The position numbers and the translations under genes are program-made. The notes beneath the pieces were generated by a model. It was not told where the DNA came from. It did not search any database and saw only the letters and a list, made by a program, of their open reading frames with translations. DNA of 64,000 nucleotides from Paraplanobispora takensis (lineage in GTDB: Bacteria; Actinomycetota; Actinomycetes; Streptosporangiales; Streptosporangiaceae): the NCBI RefSeq assembly GCF_016863195.1, contig NZ_BOOK01000012.1, forward strand, positions 62,001 through 126,000. Direction: 5' to 3'. Shown here piece after piece: positions 9,595 through 17,411 of this stretch (positions are counted from its first letter, which is position 1; every line of letters begins with the position of its first letter).

Positions 9595-11541
9595 TCAGTT
9601 GCTGTTCTGGAGGTCGTCGGCGAGTGCCGCGATCTCCTCGACGGCCGCGGCGAGGTCCTCGGCGCCCTGCGCCTGCTGCTTGGCCGCGGCGGCGGCCTGC
9701 CCGGCGAGCTGGTCGGACTCGGTGGCCGCCGCGGAGATCTGGTCGAGGCCGGTCTTGACCTGGCCCATGGCGGCGGCGATCTCCTGGGCGGAGTCGCGCA
9801 CCAGCGCGTTGCCGGAGCGGACCTCGGCCATGTCGTGCTCGATCTCCACCAGGCGGGAGGTGGTCGCCTTGGCGGCCTCCACCTCGGCCAGGGCCAGCCG
9901 GCTGGTCTCCTCCAGGTCGGCGCGGACCTCGACGATGCGGTCCTGCACCGCCTTGACCAGGTCCTTGATGCGGTCGGCGTTCTCGGCCGAGTCGCGGGCC
10001 AGGTTGCGGATGTCGGTGGAGACCACGGCGAAGCCCTTGCCGAACTCGCCGGCGCGGGCCGACTCGACCGAGCCGTTGACGGCCAGCATGTTGGTCTGGA
10101 TGGACACGTTCGCGATGGCGTCCACGATCTTGTCGATCCGCCGGGAGACCAGCTCCAGCTCGACGACCTGGCGGGCGCTGTCCATGCCGGCGCGGGCCGC
10201 CCCGGCGATCGCCTCGATGGTGGCGTCGACGGACTCCTTGTTCTCGACCAGGAGCTGGATCATGGTGTCGGCTTTCTCGACCGCGGCGCCGCCGCGGTTC
10301 TGGGCCAGCTGGGCGCCCTGCTCGATCTGCACCAGCGCGCCCGCGGCGTCCTGAGCCTTGCCGGCGGCGCTCTGGGCGCCGGAGGAGATCTGGGCGATCG
10401 CGGTGGAGATCTGGGCGGCGGCCCGGTTGATCTCCTCGACGGCGGCCGACAGCTCCTCGGCGGCCGAGGCCACCTCCTCGGCGCTCTTGCTGACGTCGGT
10501 GCTGGTGCGCAGCCCGTCGGCGATCTCGGCCAGCTCCTCGGCGGCCTGCTCGCTCTGCTGCAGCGCGGCGCCCTGCTGGCCGACGGTCTGCAGGGACTCC
10601 TCGGTGGCGGCCGACTGCTGCTCGGCGGCGGCGGCGATCTCCTCGGAGCGGACCTTGGCGTCGGCGGCGGCCTTCTCGGCCTGGGCGGAGGCGGCGGCCA
10701 TCTCGGTCGCGCCCTCCATGATCTGCGTCATGTCCTCGCGGATCTGGTCGAGCTGGGCGGTGATCGCCTTGCCCTTCTCGACCTCGCCGCGGGCGGTCTC
10801 GGCGGACTGCTGCACGCTGGCGGCGACGGTGTTGACGCCCTGGCGCACCTCGTCGATGAGGTCGCGGATCTGGCGGGCGCTGCGCTCGCTGGTCTCGGCC
10901 AGGGTGCGCACCTCGTCGGCCACGACCGCGAAGCCCTTGCCGTGCTGGCGGGCGCGGGCGGCCTCGATGGCGGCGTTCAGCGCCAGCAGGTTGGTCTGGT
11001 CGGCGATGTGGGCGACCGTCTTGACGATCTCCCCGATCTCGTCGGCCTGCTTCTCCAGCTCGCTGATGACCTTCACCGAGCTGGCCTGCCGGTCGGAGGC
11101 GCTCTCGACGTTGCGCAGCATGGCGTCGATGCCGGTCTTGGTCTCGACCAGCAGGCGCTGCAGTGCGCTGCTGACCTCCTCGATCTTGCCGGTGGCCTGC
11201 TGCTGGATCTTGATGCGCTCCTCGACCTTGGTGACGACGGCGAGGCTCTGCTGGGTGGCGCTGGAGGCCTCCTCGGCGCCGGAGGCGATCTGCTGCATCG
11301 CGTCGCGCAGCTGGCGCGAGGCCTCGGCGGCCTGGGCGTTCTGCGCGGAGATCTCCGCGGTGGCCGCGGCGATGCGCTCGGCGGCCTGCTGCTGCTTGGC
11401 CACGGAGCGGGCCCGGCGGCGGGCGTCGTTGTCGGCGCGGGAGCCCGCGGAACGCGAGGCCGCCGGGCGCGGGGTCTCGAAGTTGACGGTGTTGCCGGCG
11501 CCGTTGATCGAGTGACCGTTCGGCGAACTGGTGAGAGGCAT
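9595..11541 (-). CDS. Cytoplasmic chemoreceptor with two signalling hairpins
   Basis: A 648-residue all-helical protein, first gene of the chemosensory operon. It has two separate MCP tip motifs: [17 protein letters not shown] then [16 protein letters not shown] near 181-215, and [17 protein letters not shown] then [15 protein letters not shown] near 482-515. Two hairpins in one chain suggest a fused receptor pair or one active and one degenerate tip. There is no transmembrane helix and no recognisable sensor domain; the first 45 residues are basic and disordered. Start ATG 11541 has AAGGAAACC in front. The second tip deviates (VNGSVES) from the canonical LNAAIEA. Confidence 0.9.
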   Translation of the reverse strand: MPLTSSPNGHSINGAGNTVNFETPRPAASRSAGSRADNDARRRARSVAKQQQAAERIAAATAEISAQNAQAAEASRQLRDAMQQIASGAEEASSATQQSLAVVTKVEERIKIQQQATGKIEEVSSALQRLLVETKTGIDAMLRNVESASDRQASSVKVISELEKQADEIGEIVKTVAHIADQTNLLALNAAIEAARARQHGKGFAVVADEVRTLAETSERSARQIRDLIDEVRQGVNTVAASVQQSAETARGEVEKGKAITAQLDQIREDMTQIMEGATEMAAASAQAEKAAADAKVRSEEIAAAAEQQSAATEESLQTVGQQGAALQQSEQAAEELAEIADGLRTSTDVSKSAEEVASAAEELSAAVEEINRAAAQISTAIAQISSGAQSAAGKAQDAAGALVQIEQGAQLAQNRGGAAVEKADTMIQLLVENKESVDATIEAIAGAARAGMDSARQVVELELVSRRIDKIVDAIANVSIQTNMLAVNGSVESARAGEFGKGFAVVSTDIRNLARDSAENADRIKDLVKAVQDRIVEVRADLEETSRLALAEVEAAKATTSRLVEIEHDMAEVRSGNALVRDSAQEIAAAMGQVKTGLDQISAAATESDQLAGQAAAAAKQQAQGAEDLAAAVEEIAALADDLQNSN

Positions 11542-11703
11542 GGTTTCCTTGGCTCCTCGTAGAACCTGGTCCGGGTTTTTCGTGGTCTGCCTTCGCGGTC
11601 GTCTCCGGGCGGAGCCGGTGCGCCCGCGAGGGGCTGGGGGCCCGGAACAGATCCGGGGAAGAGCGCCCCGCCCATCCGGCCGAGCCGCCTGGGCGTGTCG
11701 CAC

Positions 11704-11719
11704 CCTTCCGATCGGAAGG
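11704..11719. promoter_or_regulatory. Perfect 16-bp palindrome upstream of chemosensory operon
   Basis: CCTTCCGATCGGAAGG is a perfect inverted repeat in the 378-base gap between the first operon gene (start 11541) and the GAF gene. Its place, about 165 bases upstream of the operon start, fits an operator for a dimeric regulator. No sigma-28-type promoter (TAAA-N15-GCCGATAA) was seen. Apart from this palindrome and the terminator-like hairpin at 11862-11897, I see nothing else in the gap. Confidence 0.45.
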
Positions 11720-11861
11720 TGCCCGCCGTTGTTGAGGGGACCAAAGTCCATCGACGGTTGCAGGGCGGGTGCGCTCGTCCCGCCGGTGAAACCGCGACGG
11801 CCCGGCTCTCGAAGAGGGCCCGGCGCGTGTGGACGGCGGGGCGCTCCTCCCCTGAAAACCA

Positions 11862-11897
11862 CTTCGGCCCGGGCCTTGGAGAAGGCCCGGGCCGAAG
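11862..11897 (-). terminator. Strong hairpin after GAF-domain gene
   Basis: The arms CTTCGGCCCGGGCCTT (11862-11877) and AAGGCCCGGGCCGAAG (11882-11897) form a perfect 16-bp stem with a 4-base loop, starting 22 bases after the minus-strand stop at 11920. On the minus strand it is followed by GGTTTTCAG. This is the best terminator candidate on the left of the window. Confidence 0.75.
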
Positions 11898-11919
11898 CTC
11901 ACGGATGTCAGGGTGTCCA

Positions 11920-12453
11920 TCACCCGCAGGCGGCGGCCTCCGGGACGGTGTGCCGGTACCGCTGGAGCAGCCGGACGATCTCCCCGGCGGTCTCCCGCAG
12001 GACCTCGACGTCGGCCTCGCCGTACTCGTGCGGCTCGACGCCGATGACGCAGTGCCCGCCAAGGATCTGGCCGCCGGGGGCGATCAGCGGAACCCCGGCG
12101 TAGCTGCGCGCGCCCTCGACGACCACCATCGGGTTGTCGTGCTGGACCGGGTCGGCCGACAGGTCCGTCACCGTGTACGGCCGGCCGCTGCGCACCACCT
12201 CGGCGCAGAAGGCCCACTCGCCGGGGGTGCCGCCGAGCTCGGTGATCCAGCTGTCGGGCAGGCCGTGCGTGCCGGCGAACAGCTGGACGCTGTCGAGCAG
12301 GACGGTGACCAGCGAGATCGGCTGCCCGAGCCGCTCGGCGGTGCGGCGGGTGATCGTGTCCAGCGCGGCACGCAGCCCGGGGTCGGCCAGGTCGTAGGAG
12401 GCGACCTCGGTGAGCCGCTCCAGGCCGGTCAGGGCGGTCAGATCGGTGTTCAC
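11920..12453 (-). CDS. GAF-domain protein
   Basis: A 177-residue protein made almost wholly of one GAF sensor domain (about 20-165). Family features include the SLVTVLLDSVQLFAGTHGLP strand-loop region, then WAFCAEVVRSGRPYTVTDL, VPLIAP and a C-terminal helix. The FCAEV Cys is conserved in the free-standing GAF proteins that sense redox, small ligands or light. It is encoded directly upstream of the chemosensory operon and is coupled (GTGA) to a 103-residue partner, so it may be a soluble sensor input. GTG 12453 is the coupled start; upstream open frame is shadow. Confidence 0.85.
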   Translation of the reverse strand: MNTDLTALTGLERLTEVASYDLADPGLRAALDTITRRTAERLGQPISLVTVLLDSVQLFAGTHGLPDSWITELGGTPGEWAFCAEVVRSGRPYTVTDLSADPVQHDNPMVVVEGARSYAGVPLIAPGGQILGGHCVIGVEPHEYGEADVEVLRETAGEIVRLLQRYRHTVPEAAACG

Positions 12454-12761
12454 TTCTCGCTCCCGGTCATGTCGTAGGCGGCGGCCAGCCGCCGGTAGCT
12501 GTGCAGCCGGATGTTCAGGGAGCGCCCGCACAGGGCGGTGACCGGATGGTGGTCGCGCATCACCTGGATGAACCGCTCCAGGGCGGCCTCGCCGGTCTCG
12601 GCGCCGGTCATCTGCGCCCGGTCGAGCAGCTCGATCCATATCCGCCGGGCGTCCGGCTCGCCGTACACCGCCACCAGCGCGGTACGCGCGTCGGCGAGGG
12701 TCGGCGCGGCCAGGCCGTAGATGTCGGCGCCGGAGCCGGGCGGCGGGAGCGGGGCTGTCAT
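12450..12761 (-). CDS. Hypothetical protein coupled to GAF-domain gene
   Basis: A 103-residue protein I do not recognise. It is predicted mostly helical, with a Pro-rich N-terminus, a central RIWIELLDRAQM helix and a C-terminal LNIRLHSYRRLAAAYDM segment; it has one Cys and no signal peptide. ATG 12761 is well supported by GAGGAGG. The stop overlaps the GTG of the GAF gene, so the two are made together and probably form a sensor pair. The preceding gap (12762-13073) holds only repeats and hairpins. Confidence 0.7.
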   Translation of the reverse strand: MTAPLPPPGSGADIYGLAAPTLADARTALVAVYGEPDARRIWIELLDRAQMTGAETGEAALERFIQVMRDHHPVTALCGRSLNIRLHSYRRLAAAYDMTGSEK

Positions 12762-12893
12762 CGGGGTGCCTCCTCGGAAGGCGGGATCGGCGGGCGGACC
12801 GCGGAGATCGGACGAATGCCGCGGGATCGGGTGGAGGTGGAGAGGTCCGCGGCGACCGGCATGTCAGGCGCCGCGACGGCGGACGGGCCCCGC

Positions 12894-12926
12894 GGCCGGT
12901 GATCGGCCCGTGCGGGATCACCGGCC
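12894..12926. promoter_or_regulatory. Inverted repeat upstream of the GAF pair
   Basis: The arms GGCCGGTGATC (12894-12904) and GATCACCGGCC (12916-12926) are perfectly complementary over 11 bp with an 11-base loop, about 135 bases upstream of the 103-residue gene. It could be an operator or a transcript hairpin. Confidence 0.4.
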
Positions 12927-12957
12927 TGTGACTGCCCATCGGCAGCCGCCGCCCCGG

Positions 12958-13019
12958 CCTGAGAGCTTCACTTCTCCGGCAAGTCCCGCCTGAGAGCTTC
13001 ACCTCCCCGGCGATGCCCG
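12958..13019. repeat. 31-bp tandem duplication
   Basis: Two adjacent 31-base units (12958-12988 and 12989-13019) each begin CCTGAGAGCTTCAC and match at 26 of 31 positions. They lie in the 312-base gap between the protease gene and the hypothetical gene, next to the terminator hairpin. Confidence 0.8.
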
Positions 13020-13051
13020 GGCCCCCGGGCGCGGATGCGCCCGGGGGCCCG
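13018..13051 (-). terminator. Terminator-like hairpin after protease gene
   Basis: A 15-bp GC stem (13018-13032 with 13037-13051) and a 4-base loop starts about 22 bases after the minus-strand protease stop. There is no U-tract, as is usual in high-GC actinobacteria. Confidence 0.65.
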
Positions 13052-13073
13052 TTCACCTGCTCAGGAGACACGC

Positions 13074-15116
13074 CTAGAACGTCAGCACCCATCCGGCGAT
13101 GTGGCCCGAGTCGCCCGCCGTGACGTCTTCGACGCGGAGCCTCCACGTCCCGTTCATCGGCGAGGCACCGGCGTCCACCCGGTAGGTCTCCTCGATGACG
13201 TCTCCGCCGTCCTTGGGGGCGGGTGCCCGCAGCGGGTACACCCGGCCGTTCGGGCCGATGAGATCGATCTTCAGGTCGCCCCGCCAGGAGTGATGGACGT
13301 CGACGTAGACCGTCGTGACGGCCGGGGCGTTGCCGGACATGCCGCCCACCGTGATGGACGACTGCGCGGTGCCCCGGTCGGGGATGTCGTACTCGGTGCC
13401 GTTGCCGAACTGGGGGAATGCCAGCATCCATCCGAAGATGCGTCCGGTGTCGTTCTTCTTGACGTCCTGGACGCGGAGTCTCCACGTTCCGACGGCCGGC
13501 GAGGCGCTGGCGTCCACCCGGTAGGTCTCGTGGATGAAGTCCCCGTCGTCCTTGGGGGCGGGTGCCCGCAGCGGATACACCTTGCCGTTCGGGCCGATGA
13601 GATCGATCTTCAGGTCGCCCCGCCAGGAGTGGTGCACGTCGGTGTACACCTCGAGTACGGCCGGGGCGTTGCCGAAGATCCCCTCCACCTGGGTCCGCGA
13701 CTCCGCGACGCCCTGGTCGGGGATGGCGTACTCGGTCCGGTTGTCGTAGGTGGCAGGGGACGCCGGCTCCGGGCCGGGCCCCGCCCCCAGGGCCGCGTCG
13801 TCGAGCTGGAGCCGCGGAGTGGTGGCGCCCGCGTAGGCGACGGCCTTGCCGGTGGTCTTCATGGCCGTCTCCAGCTCCGCCACCGTCTTGCCGAGGAAGG
13901 CCTGGCGGAGCACCGCGAAGGCCCCGGTCACGTGCGGGGCGGCCATCGAGGTGCCGCTCATCGGCGCCCATCCGCCGCCGGGCATCGAGGAGACGATCGC
14001 CGTCCCGGGGGCGAACACGTCCAGCAGCGGGCCGCGGTTGCTGAAGCCGGACACCTCGTCCTGGACGGTGGTGCTGCCCACCGTGACAGCCGAGGACACG
14101 CAGGCGGGCGCGTTCACCGCGTCGCCGAACCCGTCGTTGCCGGCCGCCACGACCGTGGCCACCCCGGCCGCCAGGAGGTCGTCGATGGCCTGCTTGCGCG
14201 GGTCGTCGTCACACGGCGCGGTGTAGCGGCCCCCGCCCAGGCTCAGGTTGGCGGCCACCACCGGCGTCCCGCTCTCCTTGAGCTGCAGGACCTTGTCCAG
14301 TCCCGCCAGCTGGGCGCTGGTGAAGCTCAGCACGCACGGCGCGGCCCCCGGTCCGCAGAAGTCCTCCGACTCGAACTTGCTGAACACCTGGATCGCGACG
14401 AGCTCGGCCGCGGGGGCGACGCCGGCGGGCGGGGCGCCGGCGAGGTTCTGGCCGTCACCGGCCACGATCCCGGCCACGTGCGTGCCGTGGTCGCAGTCGA
14501 GGGCCGCGTCCGCGCACGGCCCGCTCTCCGCGTCGGCCGCCCCGGCCCCTTCCTGCTGGTCGGCGCCGCCGGGGCAGAGACTGGATGCGGAGTAGTCGGG
14601 ATCGGAGGGCGAGAAGCACGCCTCGGCGACCACCCGGCCCCGCAGGAAGGGGTGGTTGACGGCGACGCCGGTGTCCAGCACGGCCACCACGCTCCCCGCG
14701 CCGGTCATGCCCGCCTCCCGGGTGCGGTCCCCGCCGATCAGCGAGACGCTCTGGGTCAGCACCGGTGGCACCGGCCGGTCCTCGGTGACGCTGACCACGC
14801 CCGGCAGGCGGGTCAGCCGATCCAGCGCCGCCTGGTCCACGCTCAAAGTGACCACCGGCAGCCGGGACAGCCTCTGCAGCACCCGGCCGGAGCTCGCCGC
14901 GTCCGGCATCTCCTGCCGGGTCCTGGTGACGACGTTCACCCTGACCCGGCCGCCGCCGGCGACCCGCTCGCGTAATCCCTGATCCACCTGCGGGGGCGCC
15001 GAAGCGGCCTGCCCATGCGTGCTCACCGGCGCGGCAGCGGCCGGTGCGCTCCCGATTCCTGCGATTGCCGTGGCCGCCAGCGCCATGACGACGCAGGAGA
15101 TGATCGATTTTTTCAT
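13074..15116 (-). CDS. Secreted subtilisin-like protease with two P-domains
   Basis: A 680-residue secreted S8 serine protease. It has a Sec signal (MKKS start, hydrophobic 6-20, AAAA region near 26-29), then an I9-like prodomain to about 125. The catalytic triad is Asp148 (AVLDTG), His210 (DHGTHVAG) and Ser390 (GTSMAAPHV). Two tandem proprotein-convertase P/Homo-B domains follow (about 457-568 and 573-680), sharing the block HHSWRGDLKIDLIGPNG and ending in W-L-F segments; they are recent duplicates. It probably acts outside the cell. ATG 15116 has AGGCGGAAC upstream. Confidence 0.93.
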   Translation of the reverse strand: MKKSIISCVVMALAATAIAGIGSAPAAAAPVSTHGQAASAPPQVDQGLRERVAGGGRVRVNVVTRTRQEMPDAASSGRVLQRLSRLPVVTLSVDQAALDRLTRLPGVVSVTEDRPVPPVLTQSVSLIGGDRTREAGMTGAGSVVAVLDTGVAVNHPFLRGRVVAEACFSPSDPDYSASSLCPGGADQQEGAGAADAESGPCADAALDCDHGTHVAGIVAGDGQNLAGAPPAGVAPAAELVAIQVFSKFESEDFCGPGAAPCVLSFTSAQLAGLDKVLQLKESGTPVVAANLSLGGGRYTAPCDDDPRKQAIDDLLAAGVATVVAAGNDGFGDAVNAPACVSSAVTVGSTTVQDEVSGFSNRGPLLDVFAPGTAIVSSMPGGGWAPMSGTSMAAPHVTGAFAVLRQAFLGKTVAELETAMKTTGKAVAYAGATTPRLQLDDAALGAGPGPEPASPATYDNRTEYAIPDQGVAESRTQVEGIFGNAPAVLEVYTDVHHSWRGDLKIDLIGPNGKVYPLRAPAPKDDGDFIHETYRVDASASPAVGTWRLRVQDVKKNDTGRIFGWMLAFPQFGNGTEYDIPDRGTAQSSITVGGMSGNAPAVTTVYVDVHHSWRGDLKIDLIGPNGRVYPLRAPAPKDGGDVIEETYRVDAGASPMNGTWRLRVEDVTAGDSGHIAGWVLTF

Positions 15117-15240
15117 GCAAGTTCCGCCTAAGAGCGAAGAGACCCATGCTTCATGGAGAGCTGACCGGGGGCGTGCCTGCACCGGCCGGACGGCGGGGGC
15201 CCGCCGTCCGGCCGCCACGCTCAGCGTGGTTCAGGAGGGT

Positions 15241-15281
15241 TGATCAGGTGTCGACCCGGGAGGGGTGATCAGGTGTCGACC
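15241..15281. repeat. 16-bp direct repeat spanning the end of the YD/PLA2 gene
   Basis: TGATCAGGTGTCGACC occurs at 15241-15256 and 15266-15281, so the last three codons and stop of the minus-strand gene are duplicated just downstream. It looks like a small 25-base tandem duplication. Confidence 0.8.
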
Positions 15282-16912
15282 GGAGTCGCGTTCGCACCGT
15301 TGCGGGGGTTGCCTCTGGCCTTGACCGCTTTCCAGTAGGTGTACGCGTAGCTCCTGCAGAGGGGCCTCTTGATCTTCGAGTACGCGGGACAGGTGTAGTC
15401 GCGCAGAGTGACGTGGAACAAGCTGTCGACATCGAGTTTGCGGCCGATGTCGAGCCAGCGGATGTAGTGCCGGTAGACGTTGCCGATCAGCCCGTAACCG
15501 TAGTCGTGCATGTCGCAGGCCGAGCGGAAGTCGAAGCCCGAGGGCTTGTCCGGAGCCGACGTGCAGTGGTCGTGTTTGATGCCCACGACCCAGGCGCGGG
15601 TGGGAAGCTGCTTCCAGGCCGGCTTCCTCCAGCCGTAGTGCGCCACCCAGGCCGAGTAGCATTCGGCCCTGGTGTACCACAGCCACGTATAGGCGTAGTA
15701 GCAGGTCCGGGGATTGGCCTGGACGCCGGAGACGTCGCCGGGGAGGAACTCGCCCGGGGCCGGTCCGGTGGTGTCGGGGTCGTATCCCTGGATGGGACCG
15801 CCGGGAACCGGTCTGCCGGGATCGGTGGAGGTCGCGGTGGGAACCGCGCTGCCCGCCGCGAAGGACAGCTGCCAGCCGCCGAGGTCGCGCGAGTCGACGG
15901 AGGACAGGCGTCCGACCGCGTCGTAGGCGTAGGTCGCCTGGGGGGAGGCGTCCGTGCTGGGGTTGATCATGGTACGGAGCAGGCCGGACGGGTCGTACCC
16001 GTAGCGGGCCACGGTCTGCGGGGCCGTGGCGCCGGAGGTGATCGTGATCTCCTTGAGCCGGCCCGCGTAGTCGCCGAACGCGGCGGCGGTGGCGGTGGTC
16101 GCCGTGGCGTAGTGGACGGTCAGCAGTTCCTCGGGGACGTCGCCGGCGGCCGGCTCCCTGATGGTGCTGACCCGCCCCTGGGCGTCGTACCCCACCGATG
16201 AGGTGCCGTGGGCGGTGTTGCCCAGGCCCGTCACCCTCCAGGTGTCGGCGCTCTGCAGGCCGTCCAGCCGGGTCCAGCTGTAGGTCAGGTTGAGCGCCGC
16301 CGAGCTGAGCGGGGCGCCGTCGGCGTCGGTGAAGGCGTCGTCGCCCTCCTCCAACTGCTGGTCGCCGAGCTTCGTCGCGACCGTCTCGGAGATCGAGGTG
16401 CGCATCGCCCCGGCCGCCGAATCCCACCGGGTCGTCTCGGTGACCTTGGACCCGTCGGGGGCCTCGTAGCGCTGGACGCCGCCGCCGCCGGGGAAGGAGA
16501 CGCTGCTGCGCAGCTCGTAGCGGACGCTCTCGCCCTCGGCGAGGTCGGTGACGAGGACGGCGCCGCTCTGGACCTCCAGCTTCCGGTTGATCGTCCCGCC
16601 GAGGAACTCCGCCTGCCAGCCGGGGCCGAAGACCGAGAGGTCGGGACGGGCGGGGGGAGCCGACTGCGGGCGGGCCAGGCCGCCGTCCACGGCGATCACA
16701 CCGTGCTTGCGGCCGATCAGACCGGCCGACACGTCGGTTTCGCTGATTTTGAAGACGCCGGTGTCGGAGAGGTACTGACCGGGGCCGACCTGCTGGACCG
16801 GGACCGGGTCGGGGTCCTCGGTGGTGCGGGCCGAGGCGGAGGCGGATGCCGTGGGGAAGATCAGGGGGAGGAACGCCACCGCGATGGCGGCGGTGCTCGC
16901 TAATCGGCGCAC
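15269..16912 (-). CDS. Secreted YD-repeat-like protein with C-terminal phospholipase A2-like domain
   Basis: A 547-residue exported protein. After a signal peptide (about 1-28) comes a beta-rich region with RHS/YD-type repeats: VGYDAQGRVSTI, YGYDPSGLLRTM and YAYDAVGRLSSV. A Pro/Gly linker near 355-385 leads to a Cys-rich C-terminus with the prokaryotic phospholipase A2 signature: CTSAPD, GFDF and CDMHDYGYG, giving the catalytic pair His469-Asp470. PLA2 releases fatty acid from phospholipids with Ca2+. The layout resembles a polymorphic toxin with a lipid-cleaving tip. No immunity gene was seen beside it. GTG 16912 follows AAGGAG. Confidence 0.8.
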   Translation of the reverse strand: MRRLASTAAIAVAFLPLIFPTASASASARTTEDPDPVPVQQVGPGQYLSDTGVFKISETDVSAGLIGRKHGVIAVDGGLARPQSAPPARPDLSVFGPGWQAEFLGGTINRKLEVQSGAVLVTDLAEGESVRYELRSSVSFPGGGGVQRYEAPDGSKVTETTRWDSAAGAMRTSISETVATKLGDQQLEEGDDAFTDADGAPLSSAALNLTYSWTRLDGLQSADTWRVTGLGNTAHGTSSVGYDAQGRVSTIREPAAGDVPEELLTVHYATATTATAAAFGDYAGRLKEITITSGATAPQTVARYGYDPSGLLRTMINPSTDASPQATYAYDAVGRLSSVDSRDLGGWQLSFAAGSAVPTATSTDPGRPVPGGPIQGYDPDTTGPAPGEFLPGDVSGVQANPRTCYYAYTWLWYTRAECYSAWVAHYGWRKPAWKQLPTRAWVVGIKHDHCTSAPDKPSGFDFRSACDMHDYGYGLIGNVYRHYIRWLDIGRKLDVDSLFHVTLRDYTCPAYSKIKRPLCRSYAYTYWKAVKARGNPRNGANATPVDT

Positions 16913-16937
16913 GTGCGGCTCCTTGGGGGGTGAGCGA

Positions 16938-17010
16938 AGTGATCACCTGGAAGGTAAGTGATCAAAGATCGCCCTACAAGCGCCCGCGACGAAGATCACT
17001 TAGAGTGATC
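16938..17010. promoter_or_regulatory. Cluster of AGTGATC operator-like repeats
   Basis: AGTGATC occurs at 16939-16945, 16957-16963 and 17004-17010, with its inverse GATCACT at 16994-17000. The last two form a perfect 7-3-7 palindrome. The cluster lies 27-98 bases upstream of the phospholipase-like gene, where its promoter should be. The 499-base gap (16913-17411) otherwise holds two hairpins and a lower-GC stretch. Confidence 0.6.
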
Positions 17011-17050
17011 GTTTACGGCGGTATCATGTCCCCGATGCATCGATCCAACG

Positions 17051-17089
17051 GGAAGGGCGGCTGTCCGGATTGACGGCGGCCGCCTTTCC
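17051..17089 (-). terminator. Hairpin in pgl-downstream gap
   Basis: An 11-bp stem with one G-T pair (17051-17061 with 17079-17089) and a 17-base loop. It lies downstream of the minus-strand sugar-phosphate operon and could be a second terminator. Confidence 0.35.
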
Positions 17090-17251
17090 TGTTGTGGGGT
17101 TTCCCCCGCTCCGCAGTGCGGCCGGGCGAATGCGCCGTGATATCCCCGCAGCTCGGGGGACCCCCGCGGTTCCATCCTGTTGCGCCGTGCGATTGATTCG
17201 GCGGATGCCGGAATGTGGTACGACCGATTTCCCGTGGAATTCAATGTGATC

Positions 17252-17289
17252 ACCCGCCGTCGCGCCGGCCTCGATTTTCGACGGCGGGT
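17252..17289 (-). terminator. Hairpin downstream of pgl operon
   Basis: ACCCGCCGTCG (17252-17262) pairs perfectly with CGACGGCGGGT (17279-17289), about 120 bases after the pgl stop, inside a locally AT-richer region. It is a plausible terminator for the sugar-phosphate operon. Confidence 0.5.
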
Positions 17290-17411
17290 ATTCGCTTGAA
17301 TTTCTTCCGGTGCGGCTTGACGGAATGAATTTTTTATTCCTGCTGCAATATTCCGGCCGCGGGTTGTCATCCACGGCCGGATCGCCGGCGGGAGCGGCCC
17401 GGTGGGGACGG

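Noticed and set aside
7964..12217. 1417-codon frame joining the CheW fusion with upstream sequence
   Set aside because: The part beyond 9556 is a shadow of the MCP gene; a strong ribosome site marks the real start.
12958..13019. Resemblance to a glycine riboswitch (CTCTCAGGC on the minus strand)
   Set aside because: The copies are 31 bases apart, far too close for tandem aptamers, and the other conserved aptamer parts are missing; it is also at a gene's 3' side.
11910..13971. 683-codon frame covering the GAF gene and part of the protease
   Set aside because: Only the last 177 codons encode a domain; the rest runs through repeats, terminators and the protease in another frame.
17024..17374. 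116-codon minus-strand frame in the pgl-downstream gap
   Set aside because: It crosses two hairpins, has no ribosome site and no domain likeness, and its codon third positions are not GC-rich as in real genes here.
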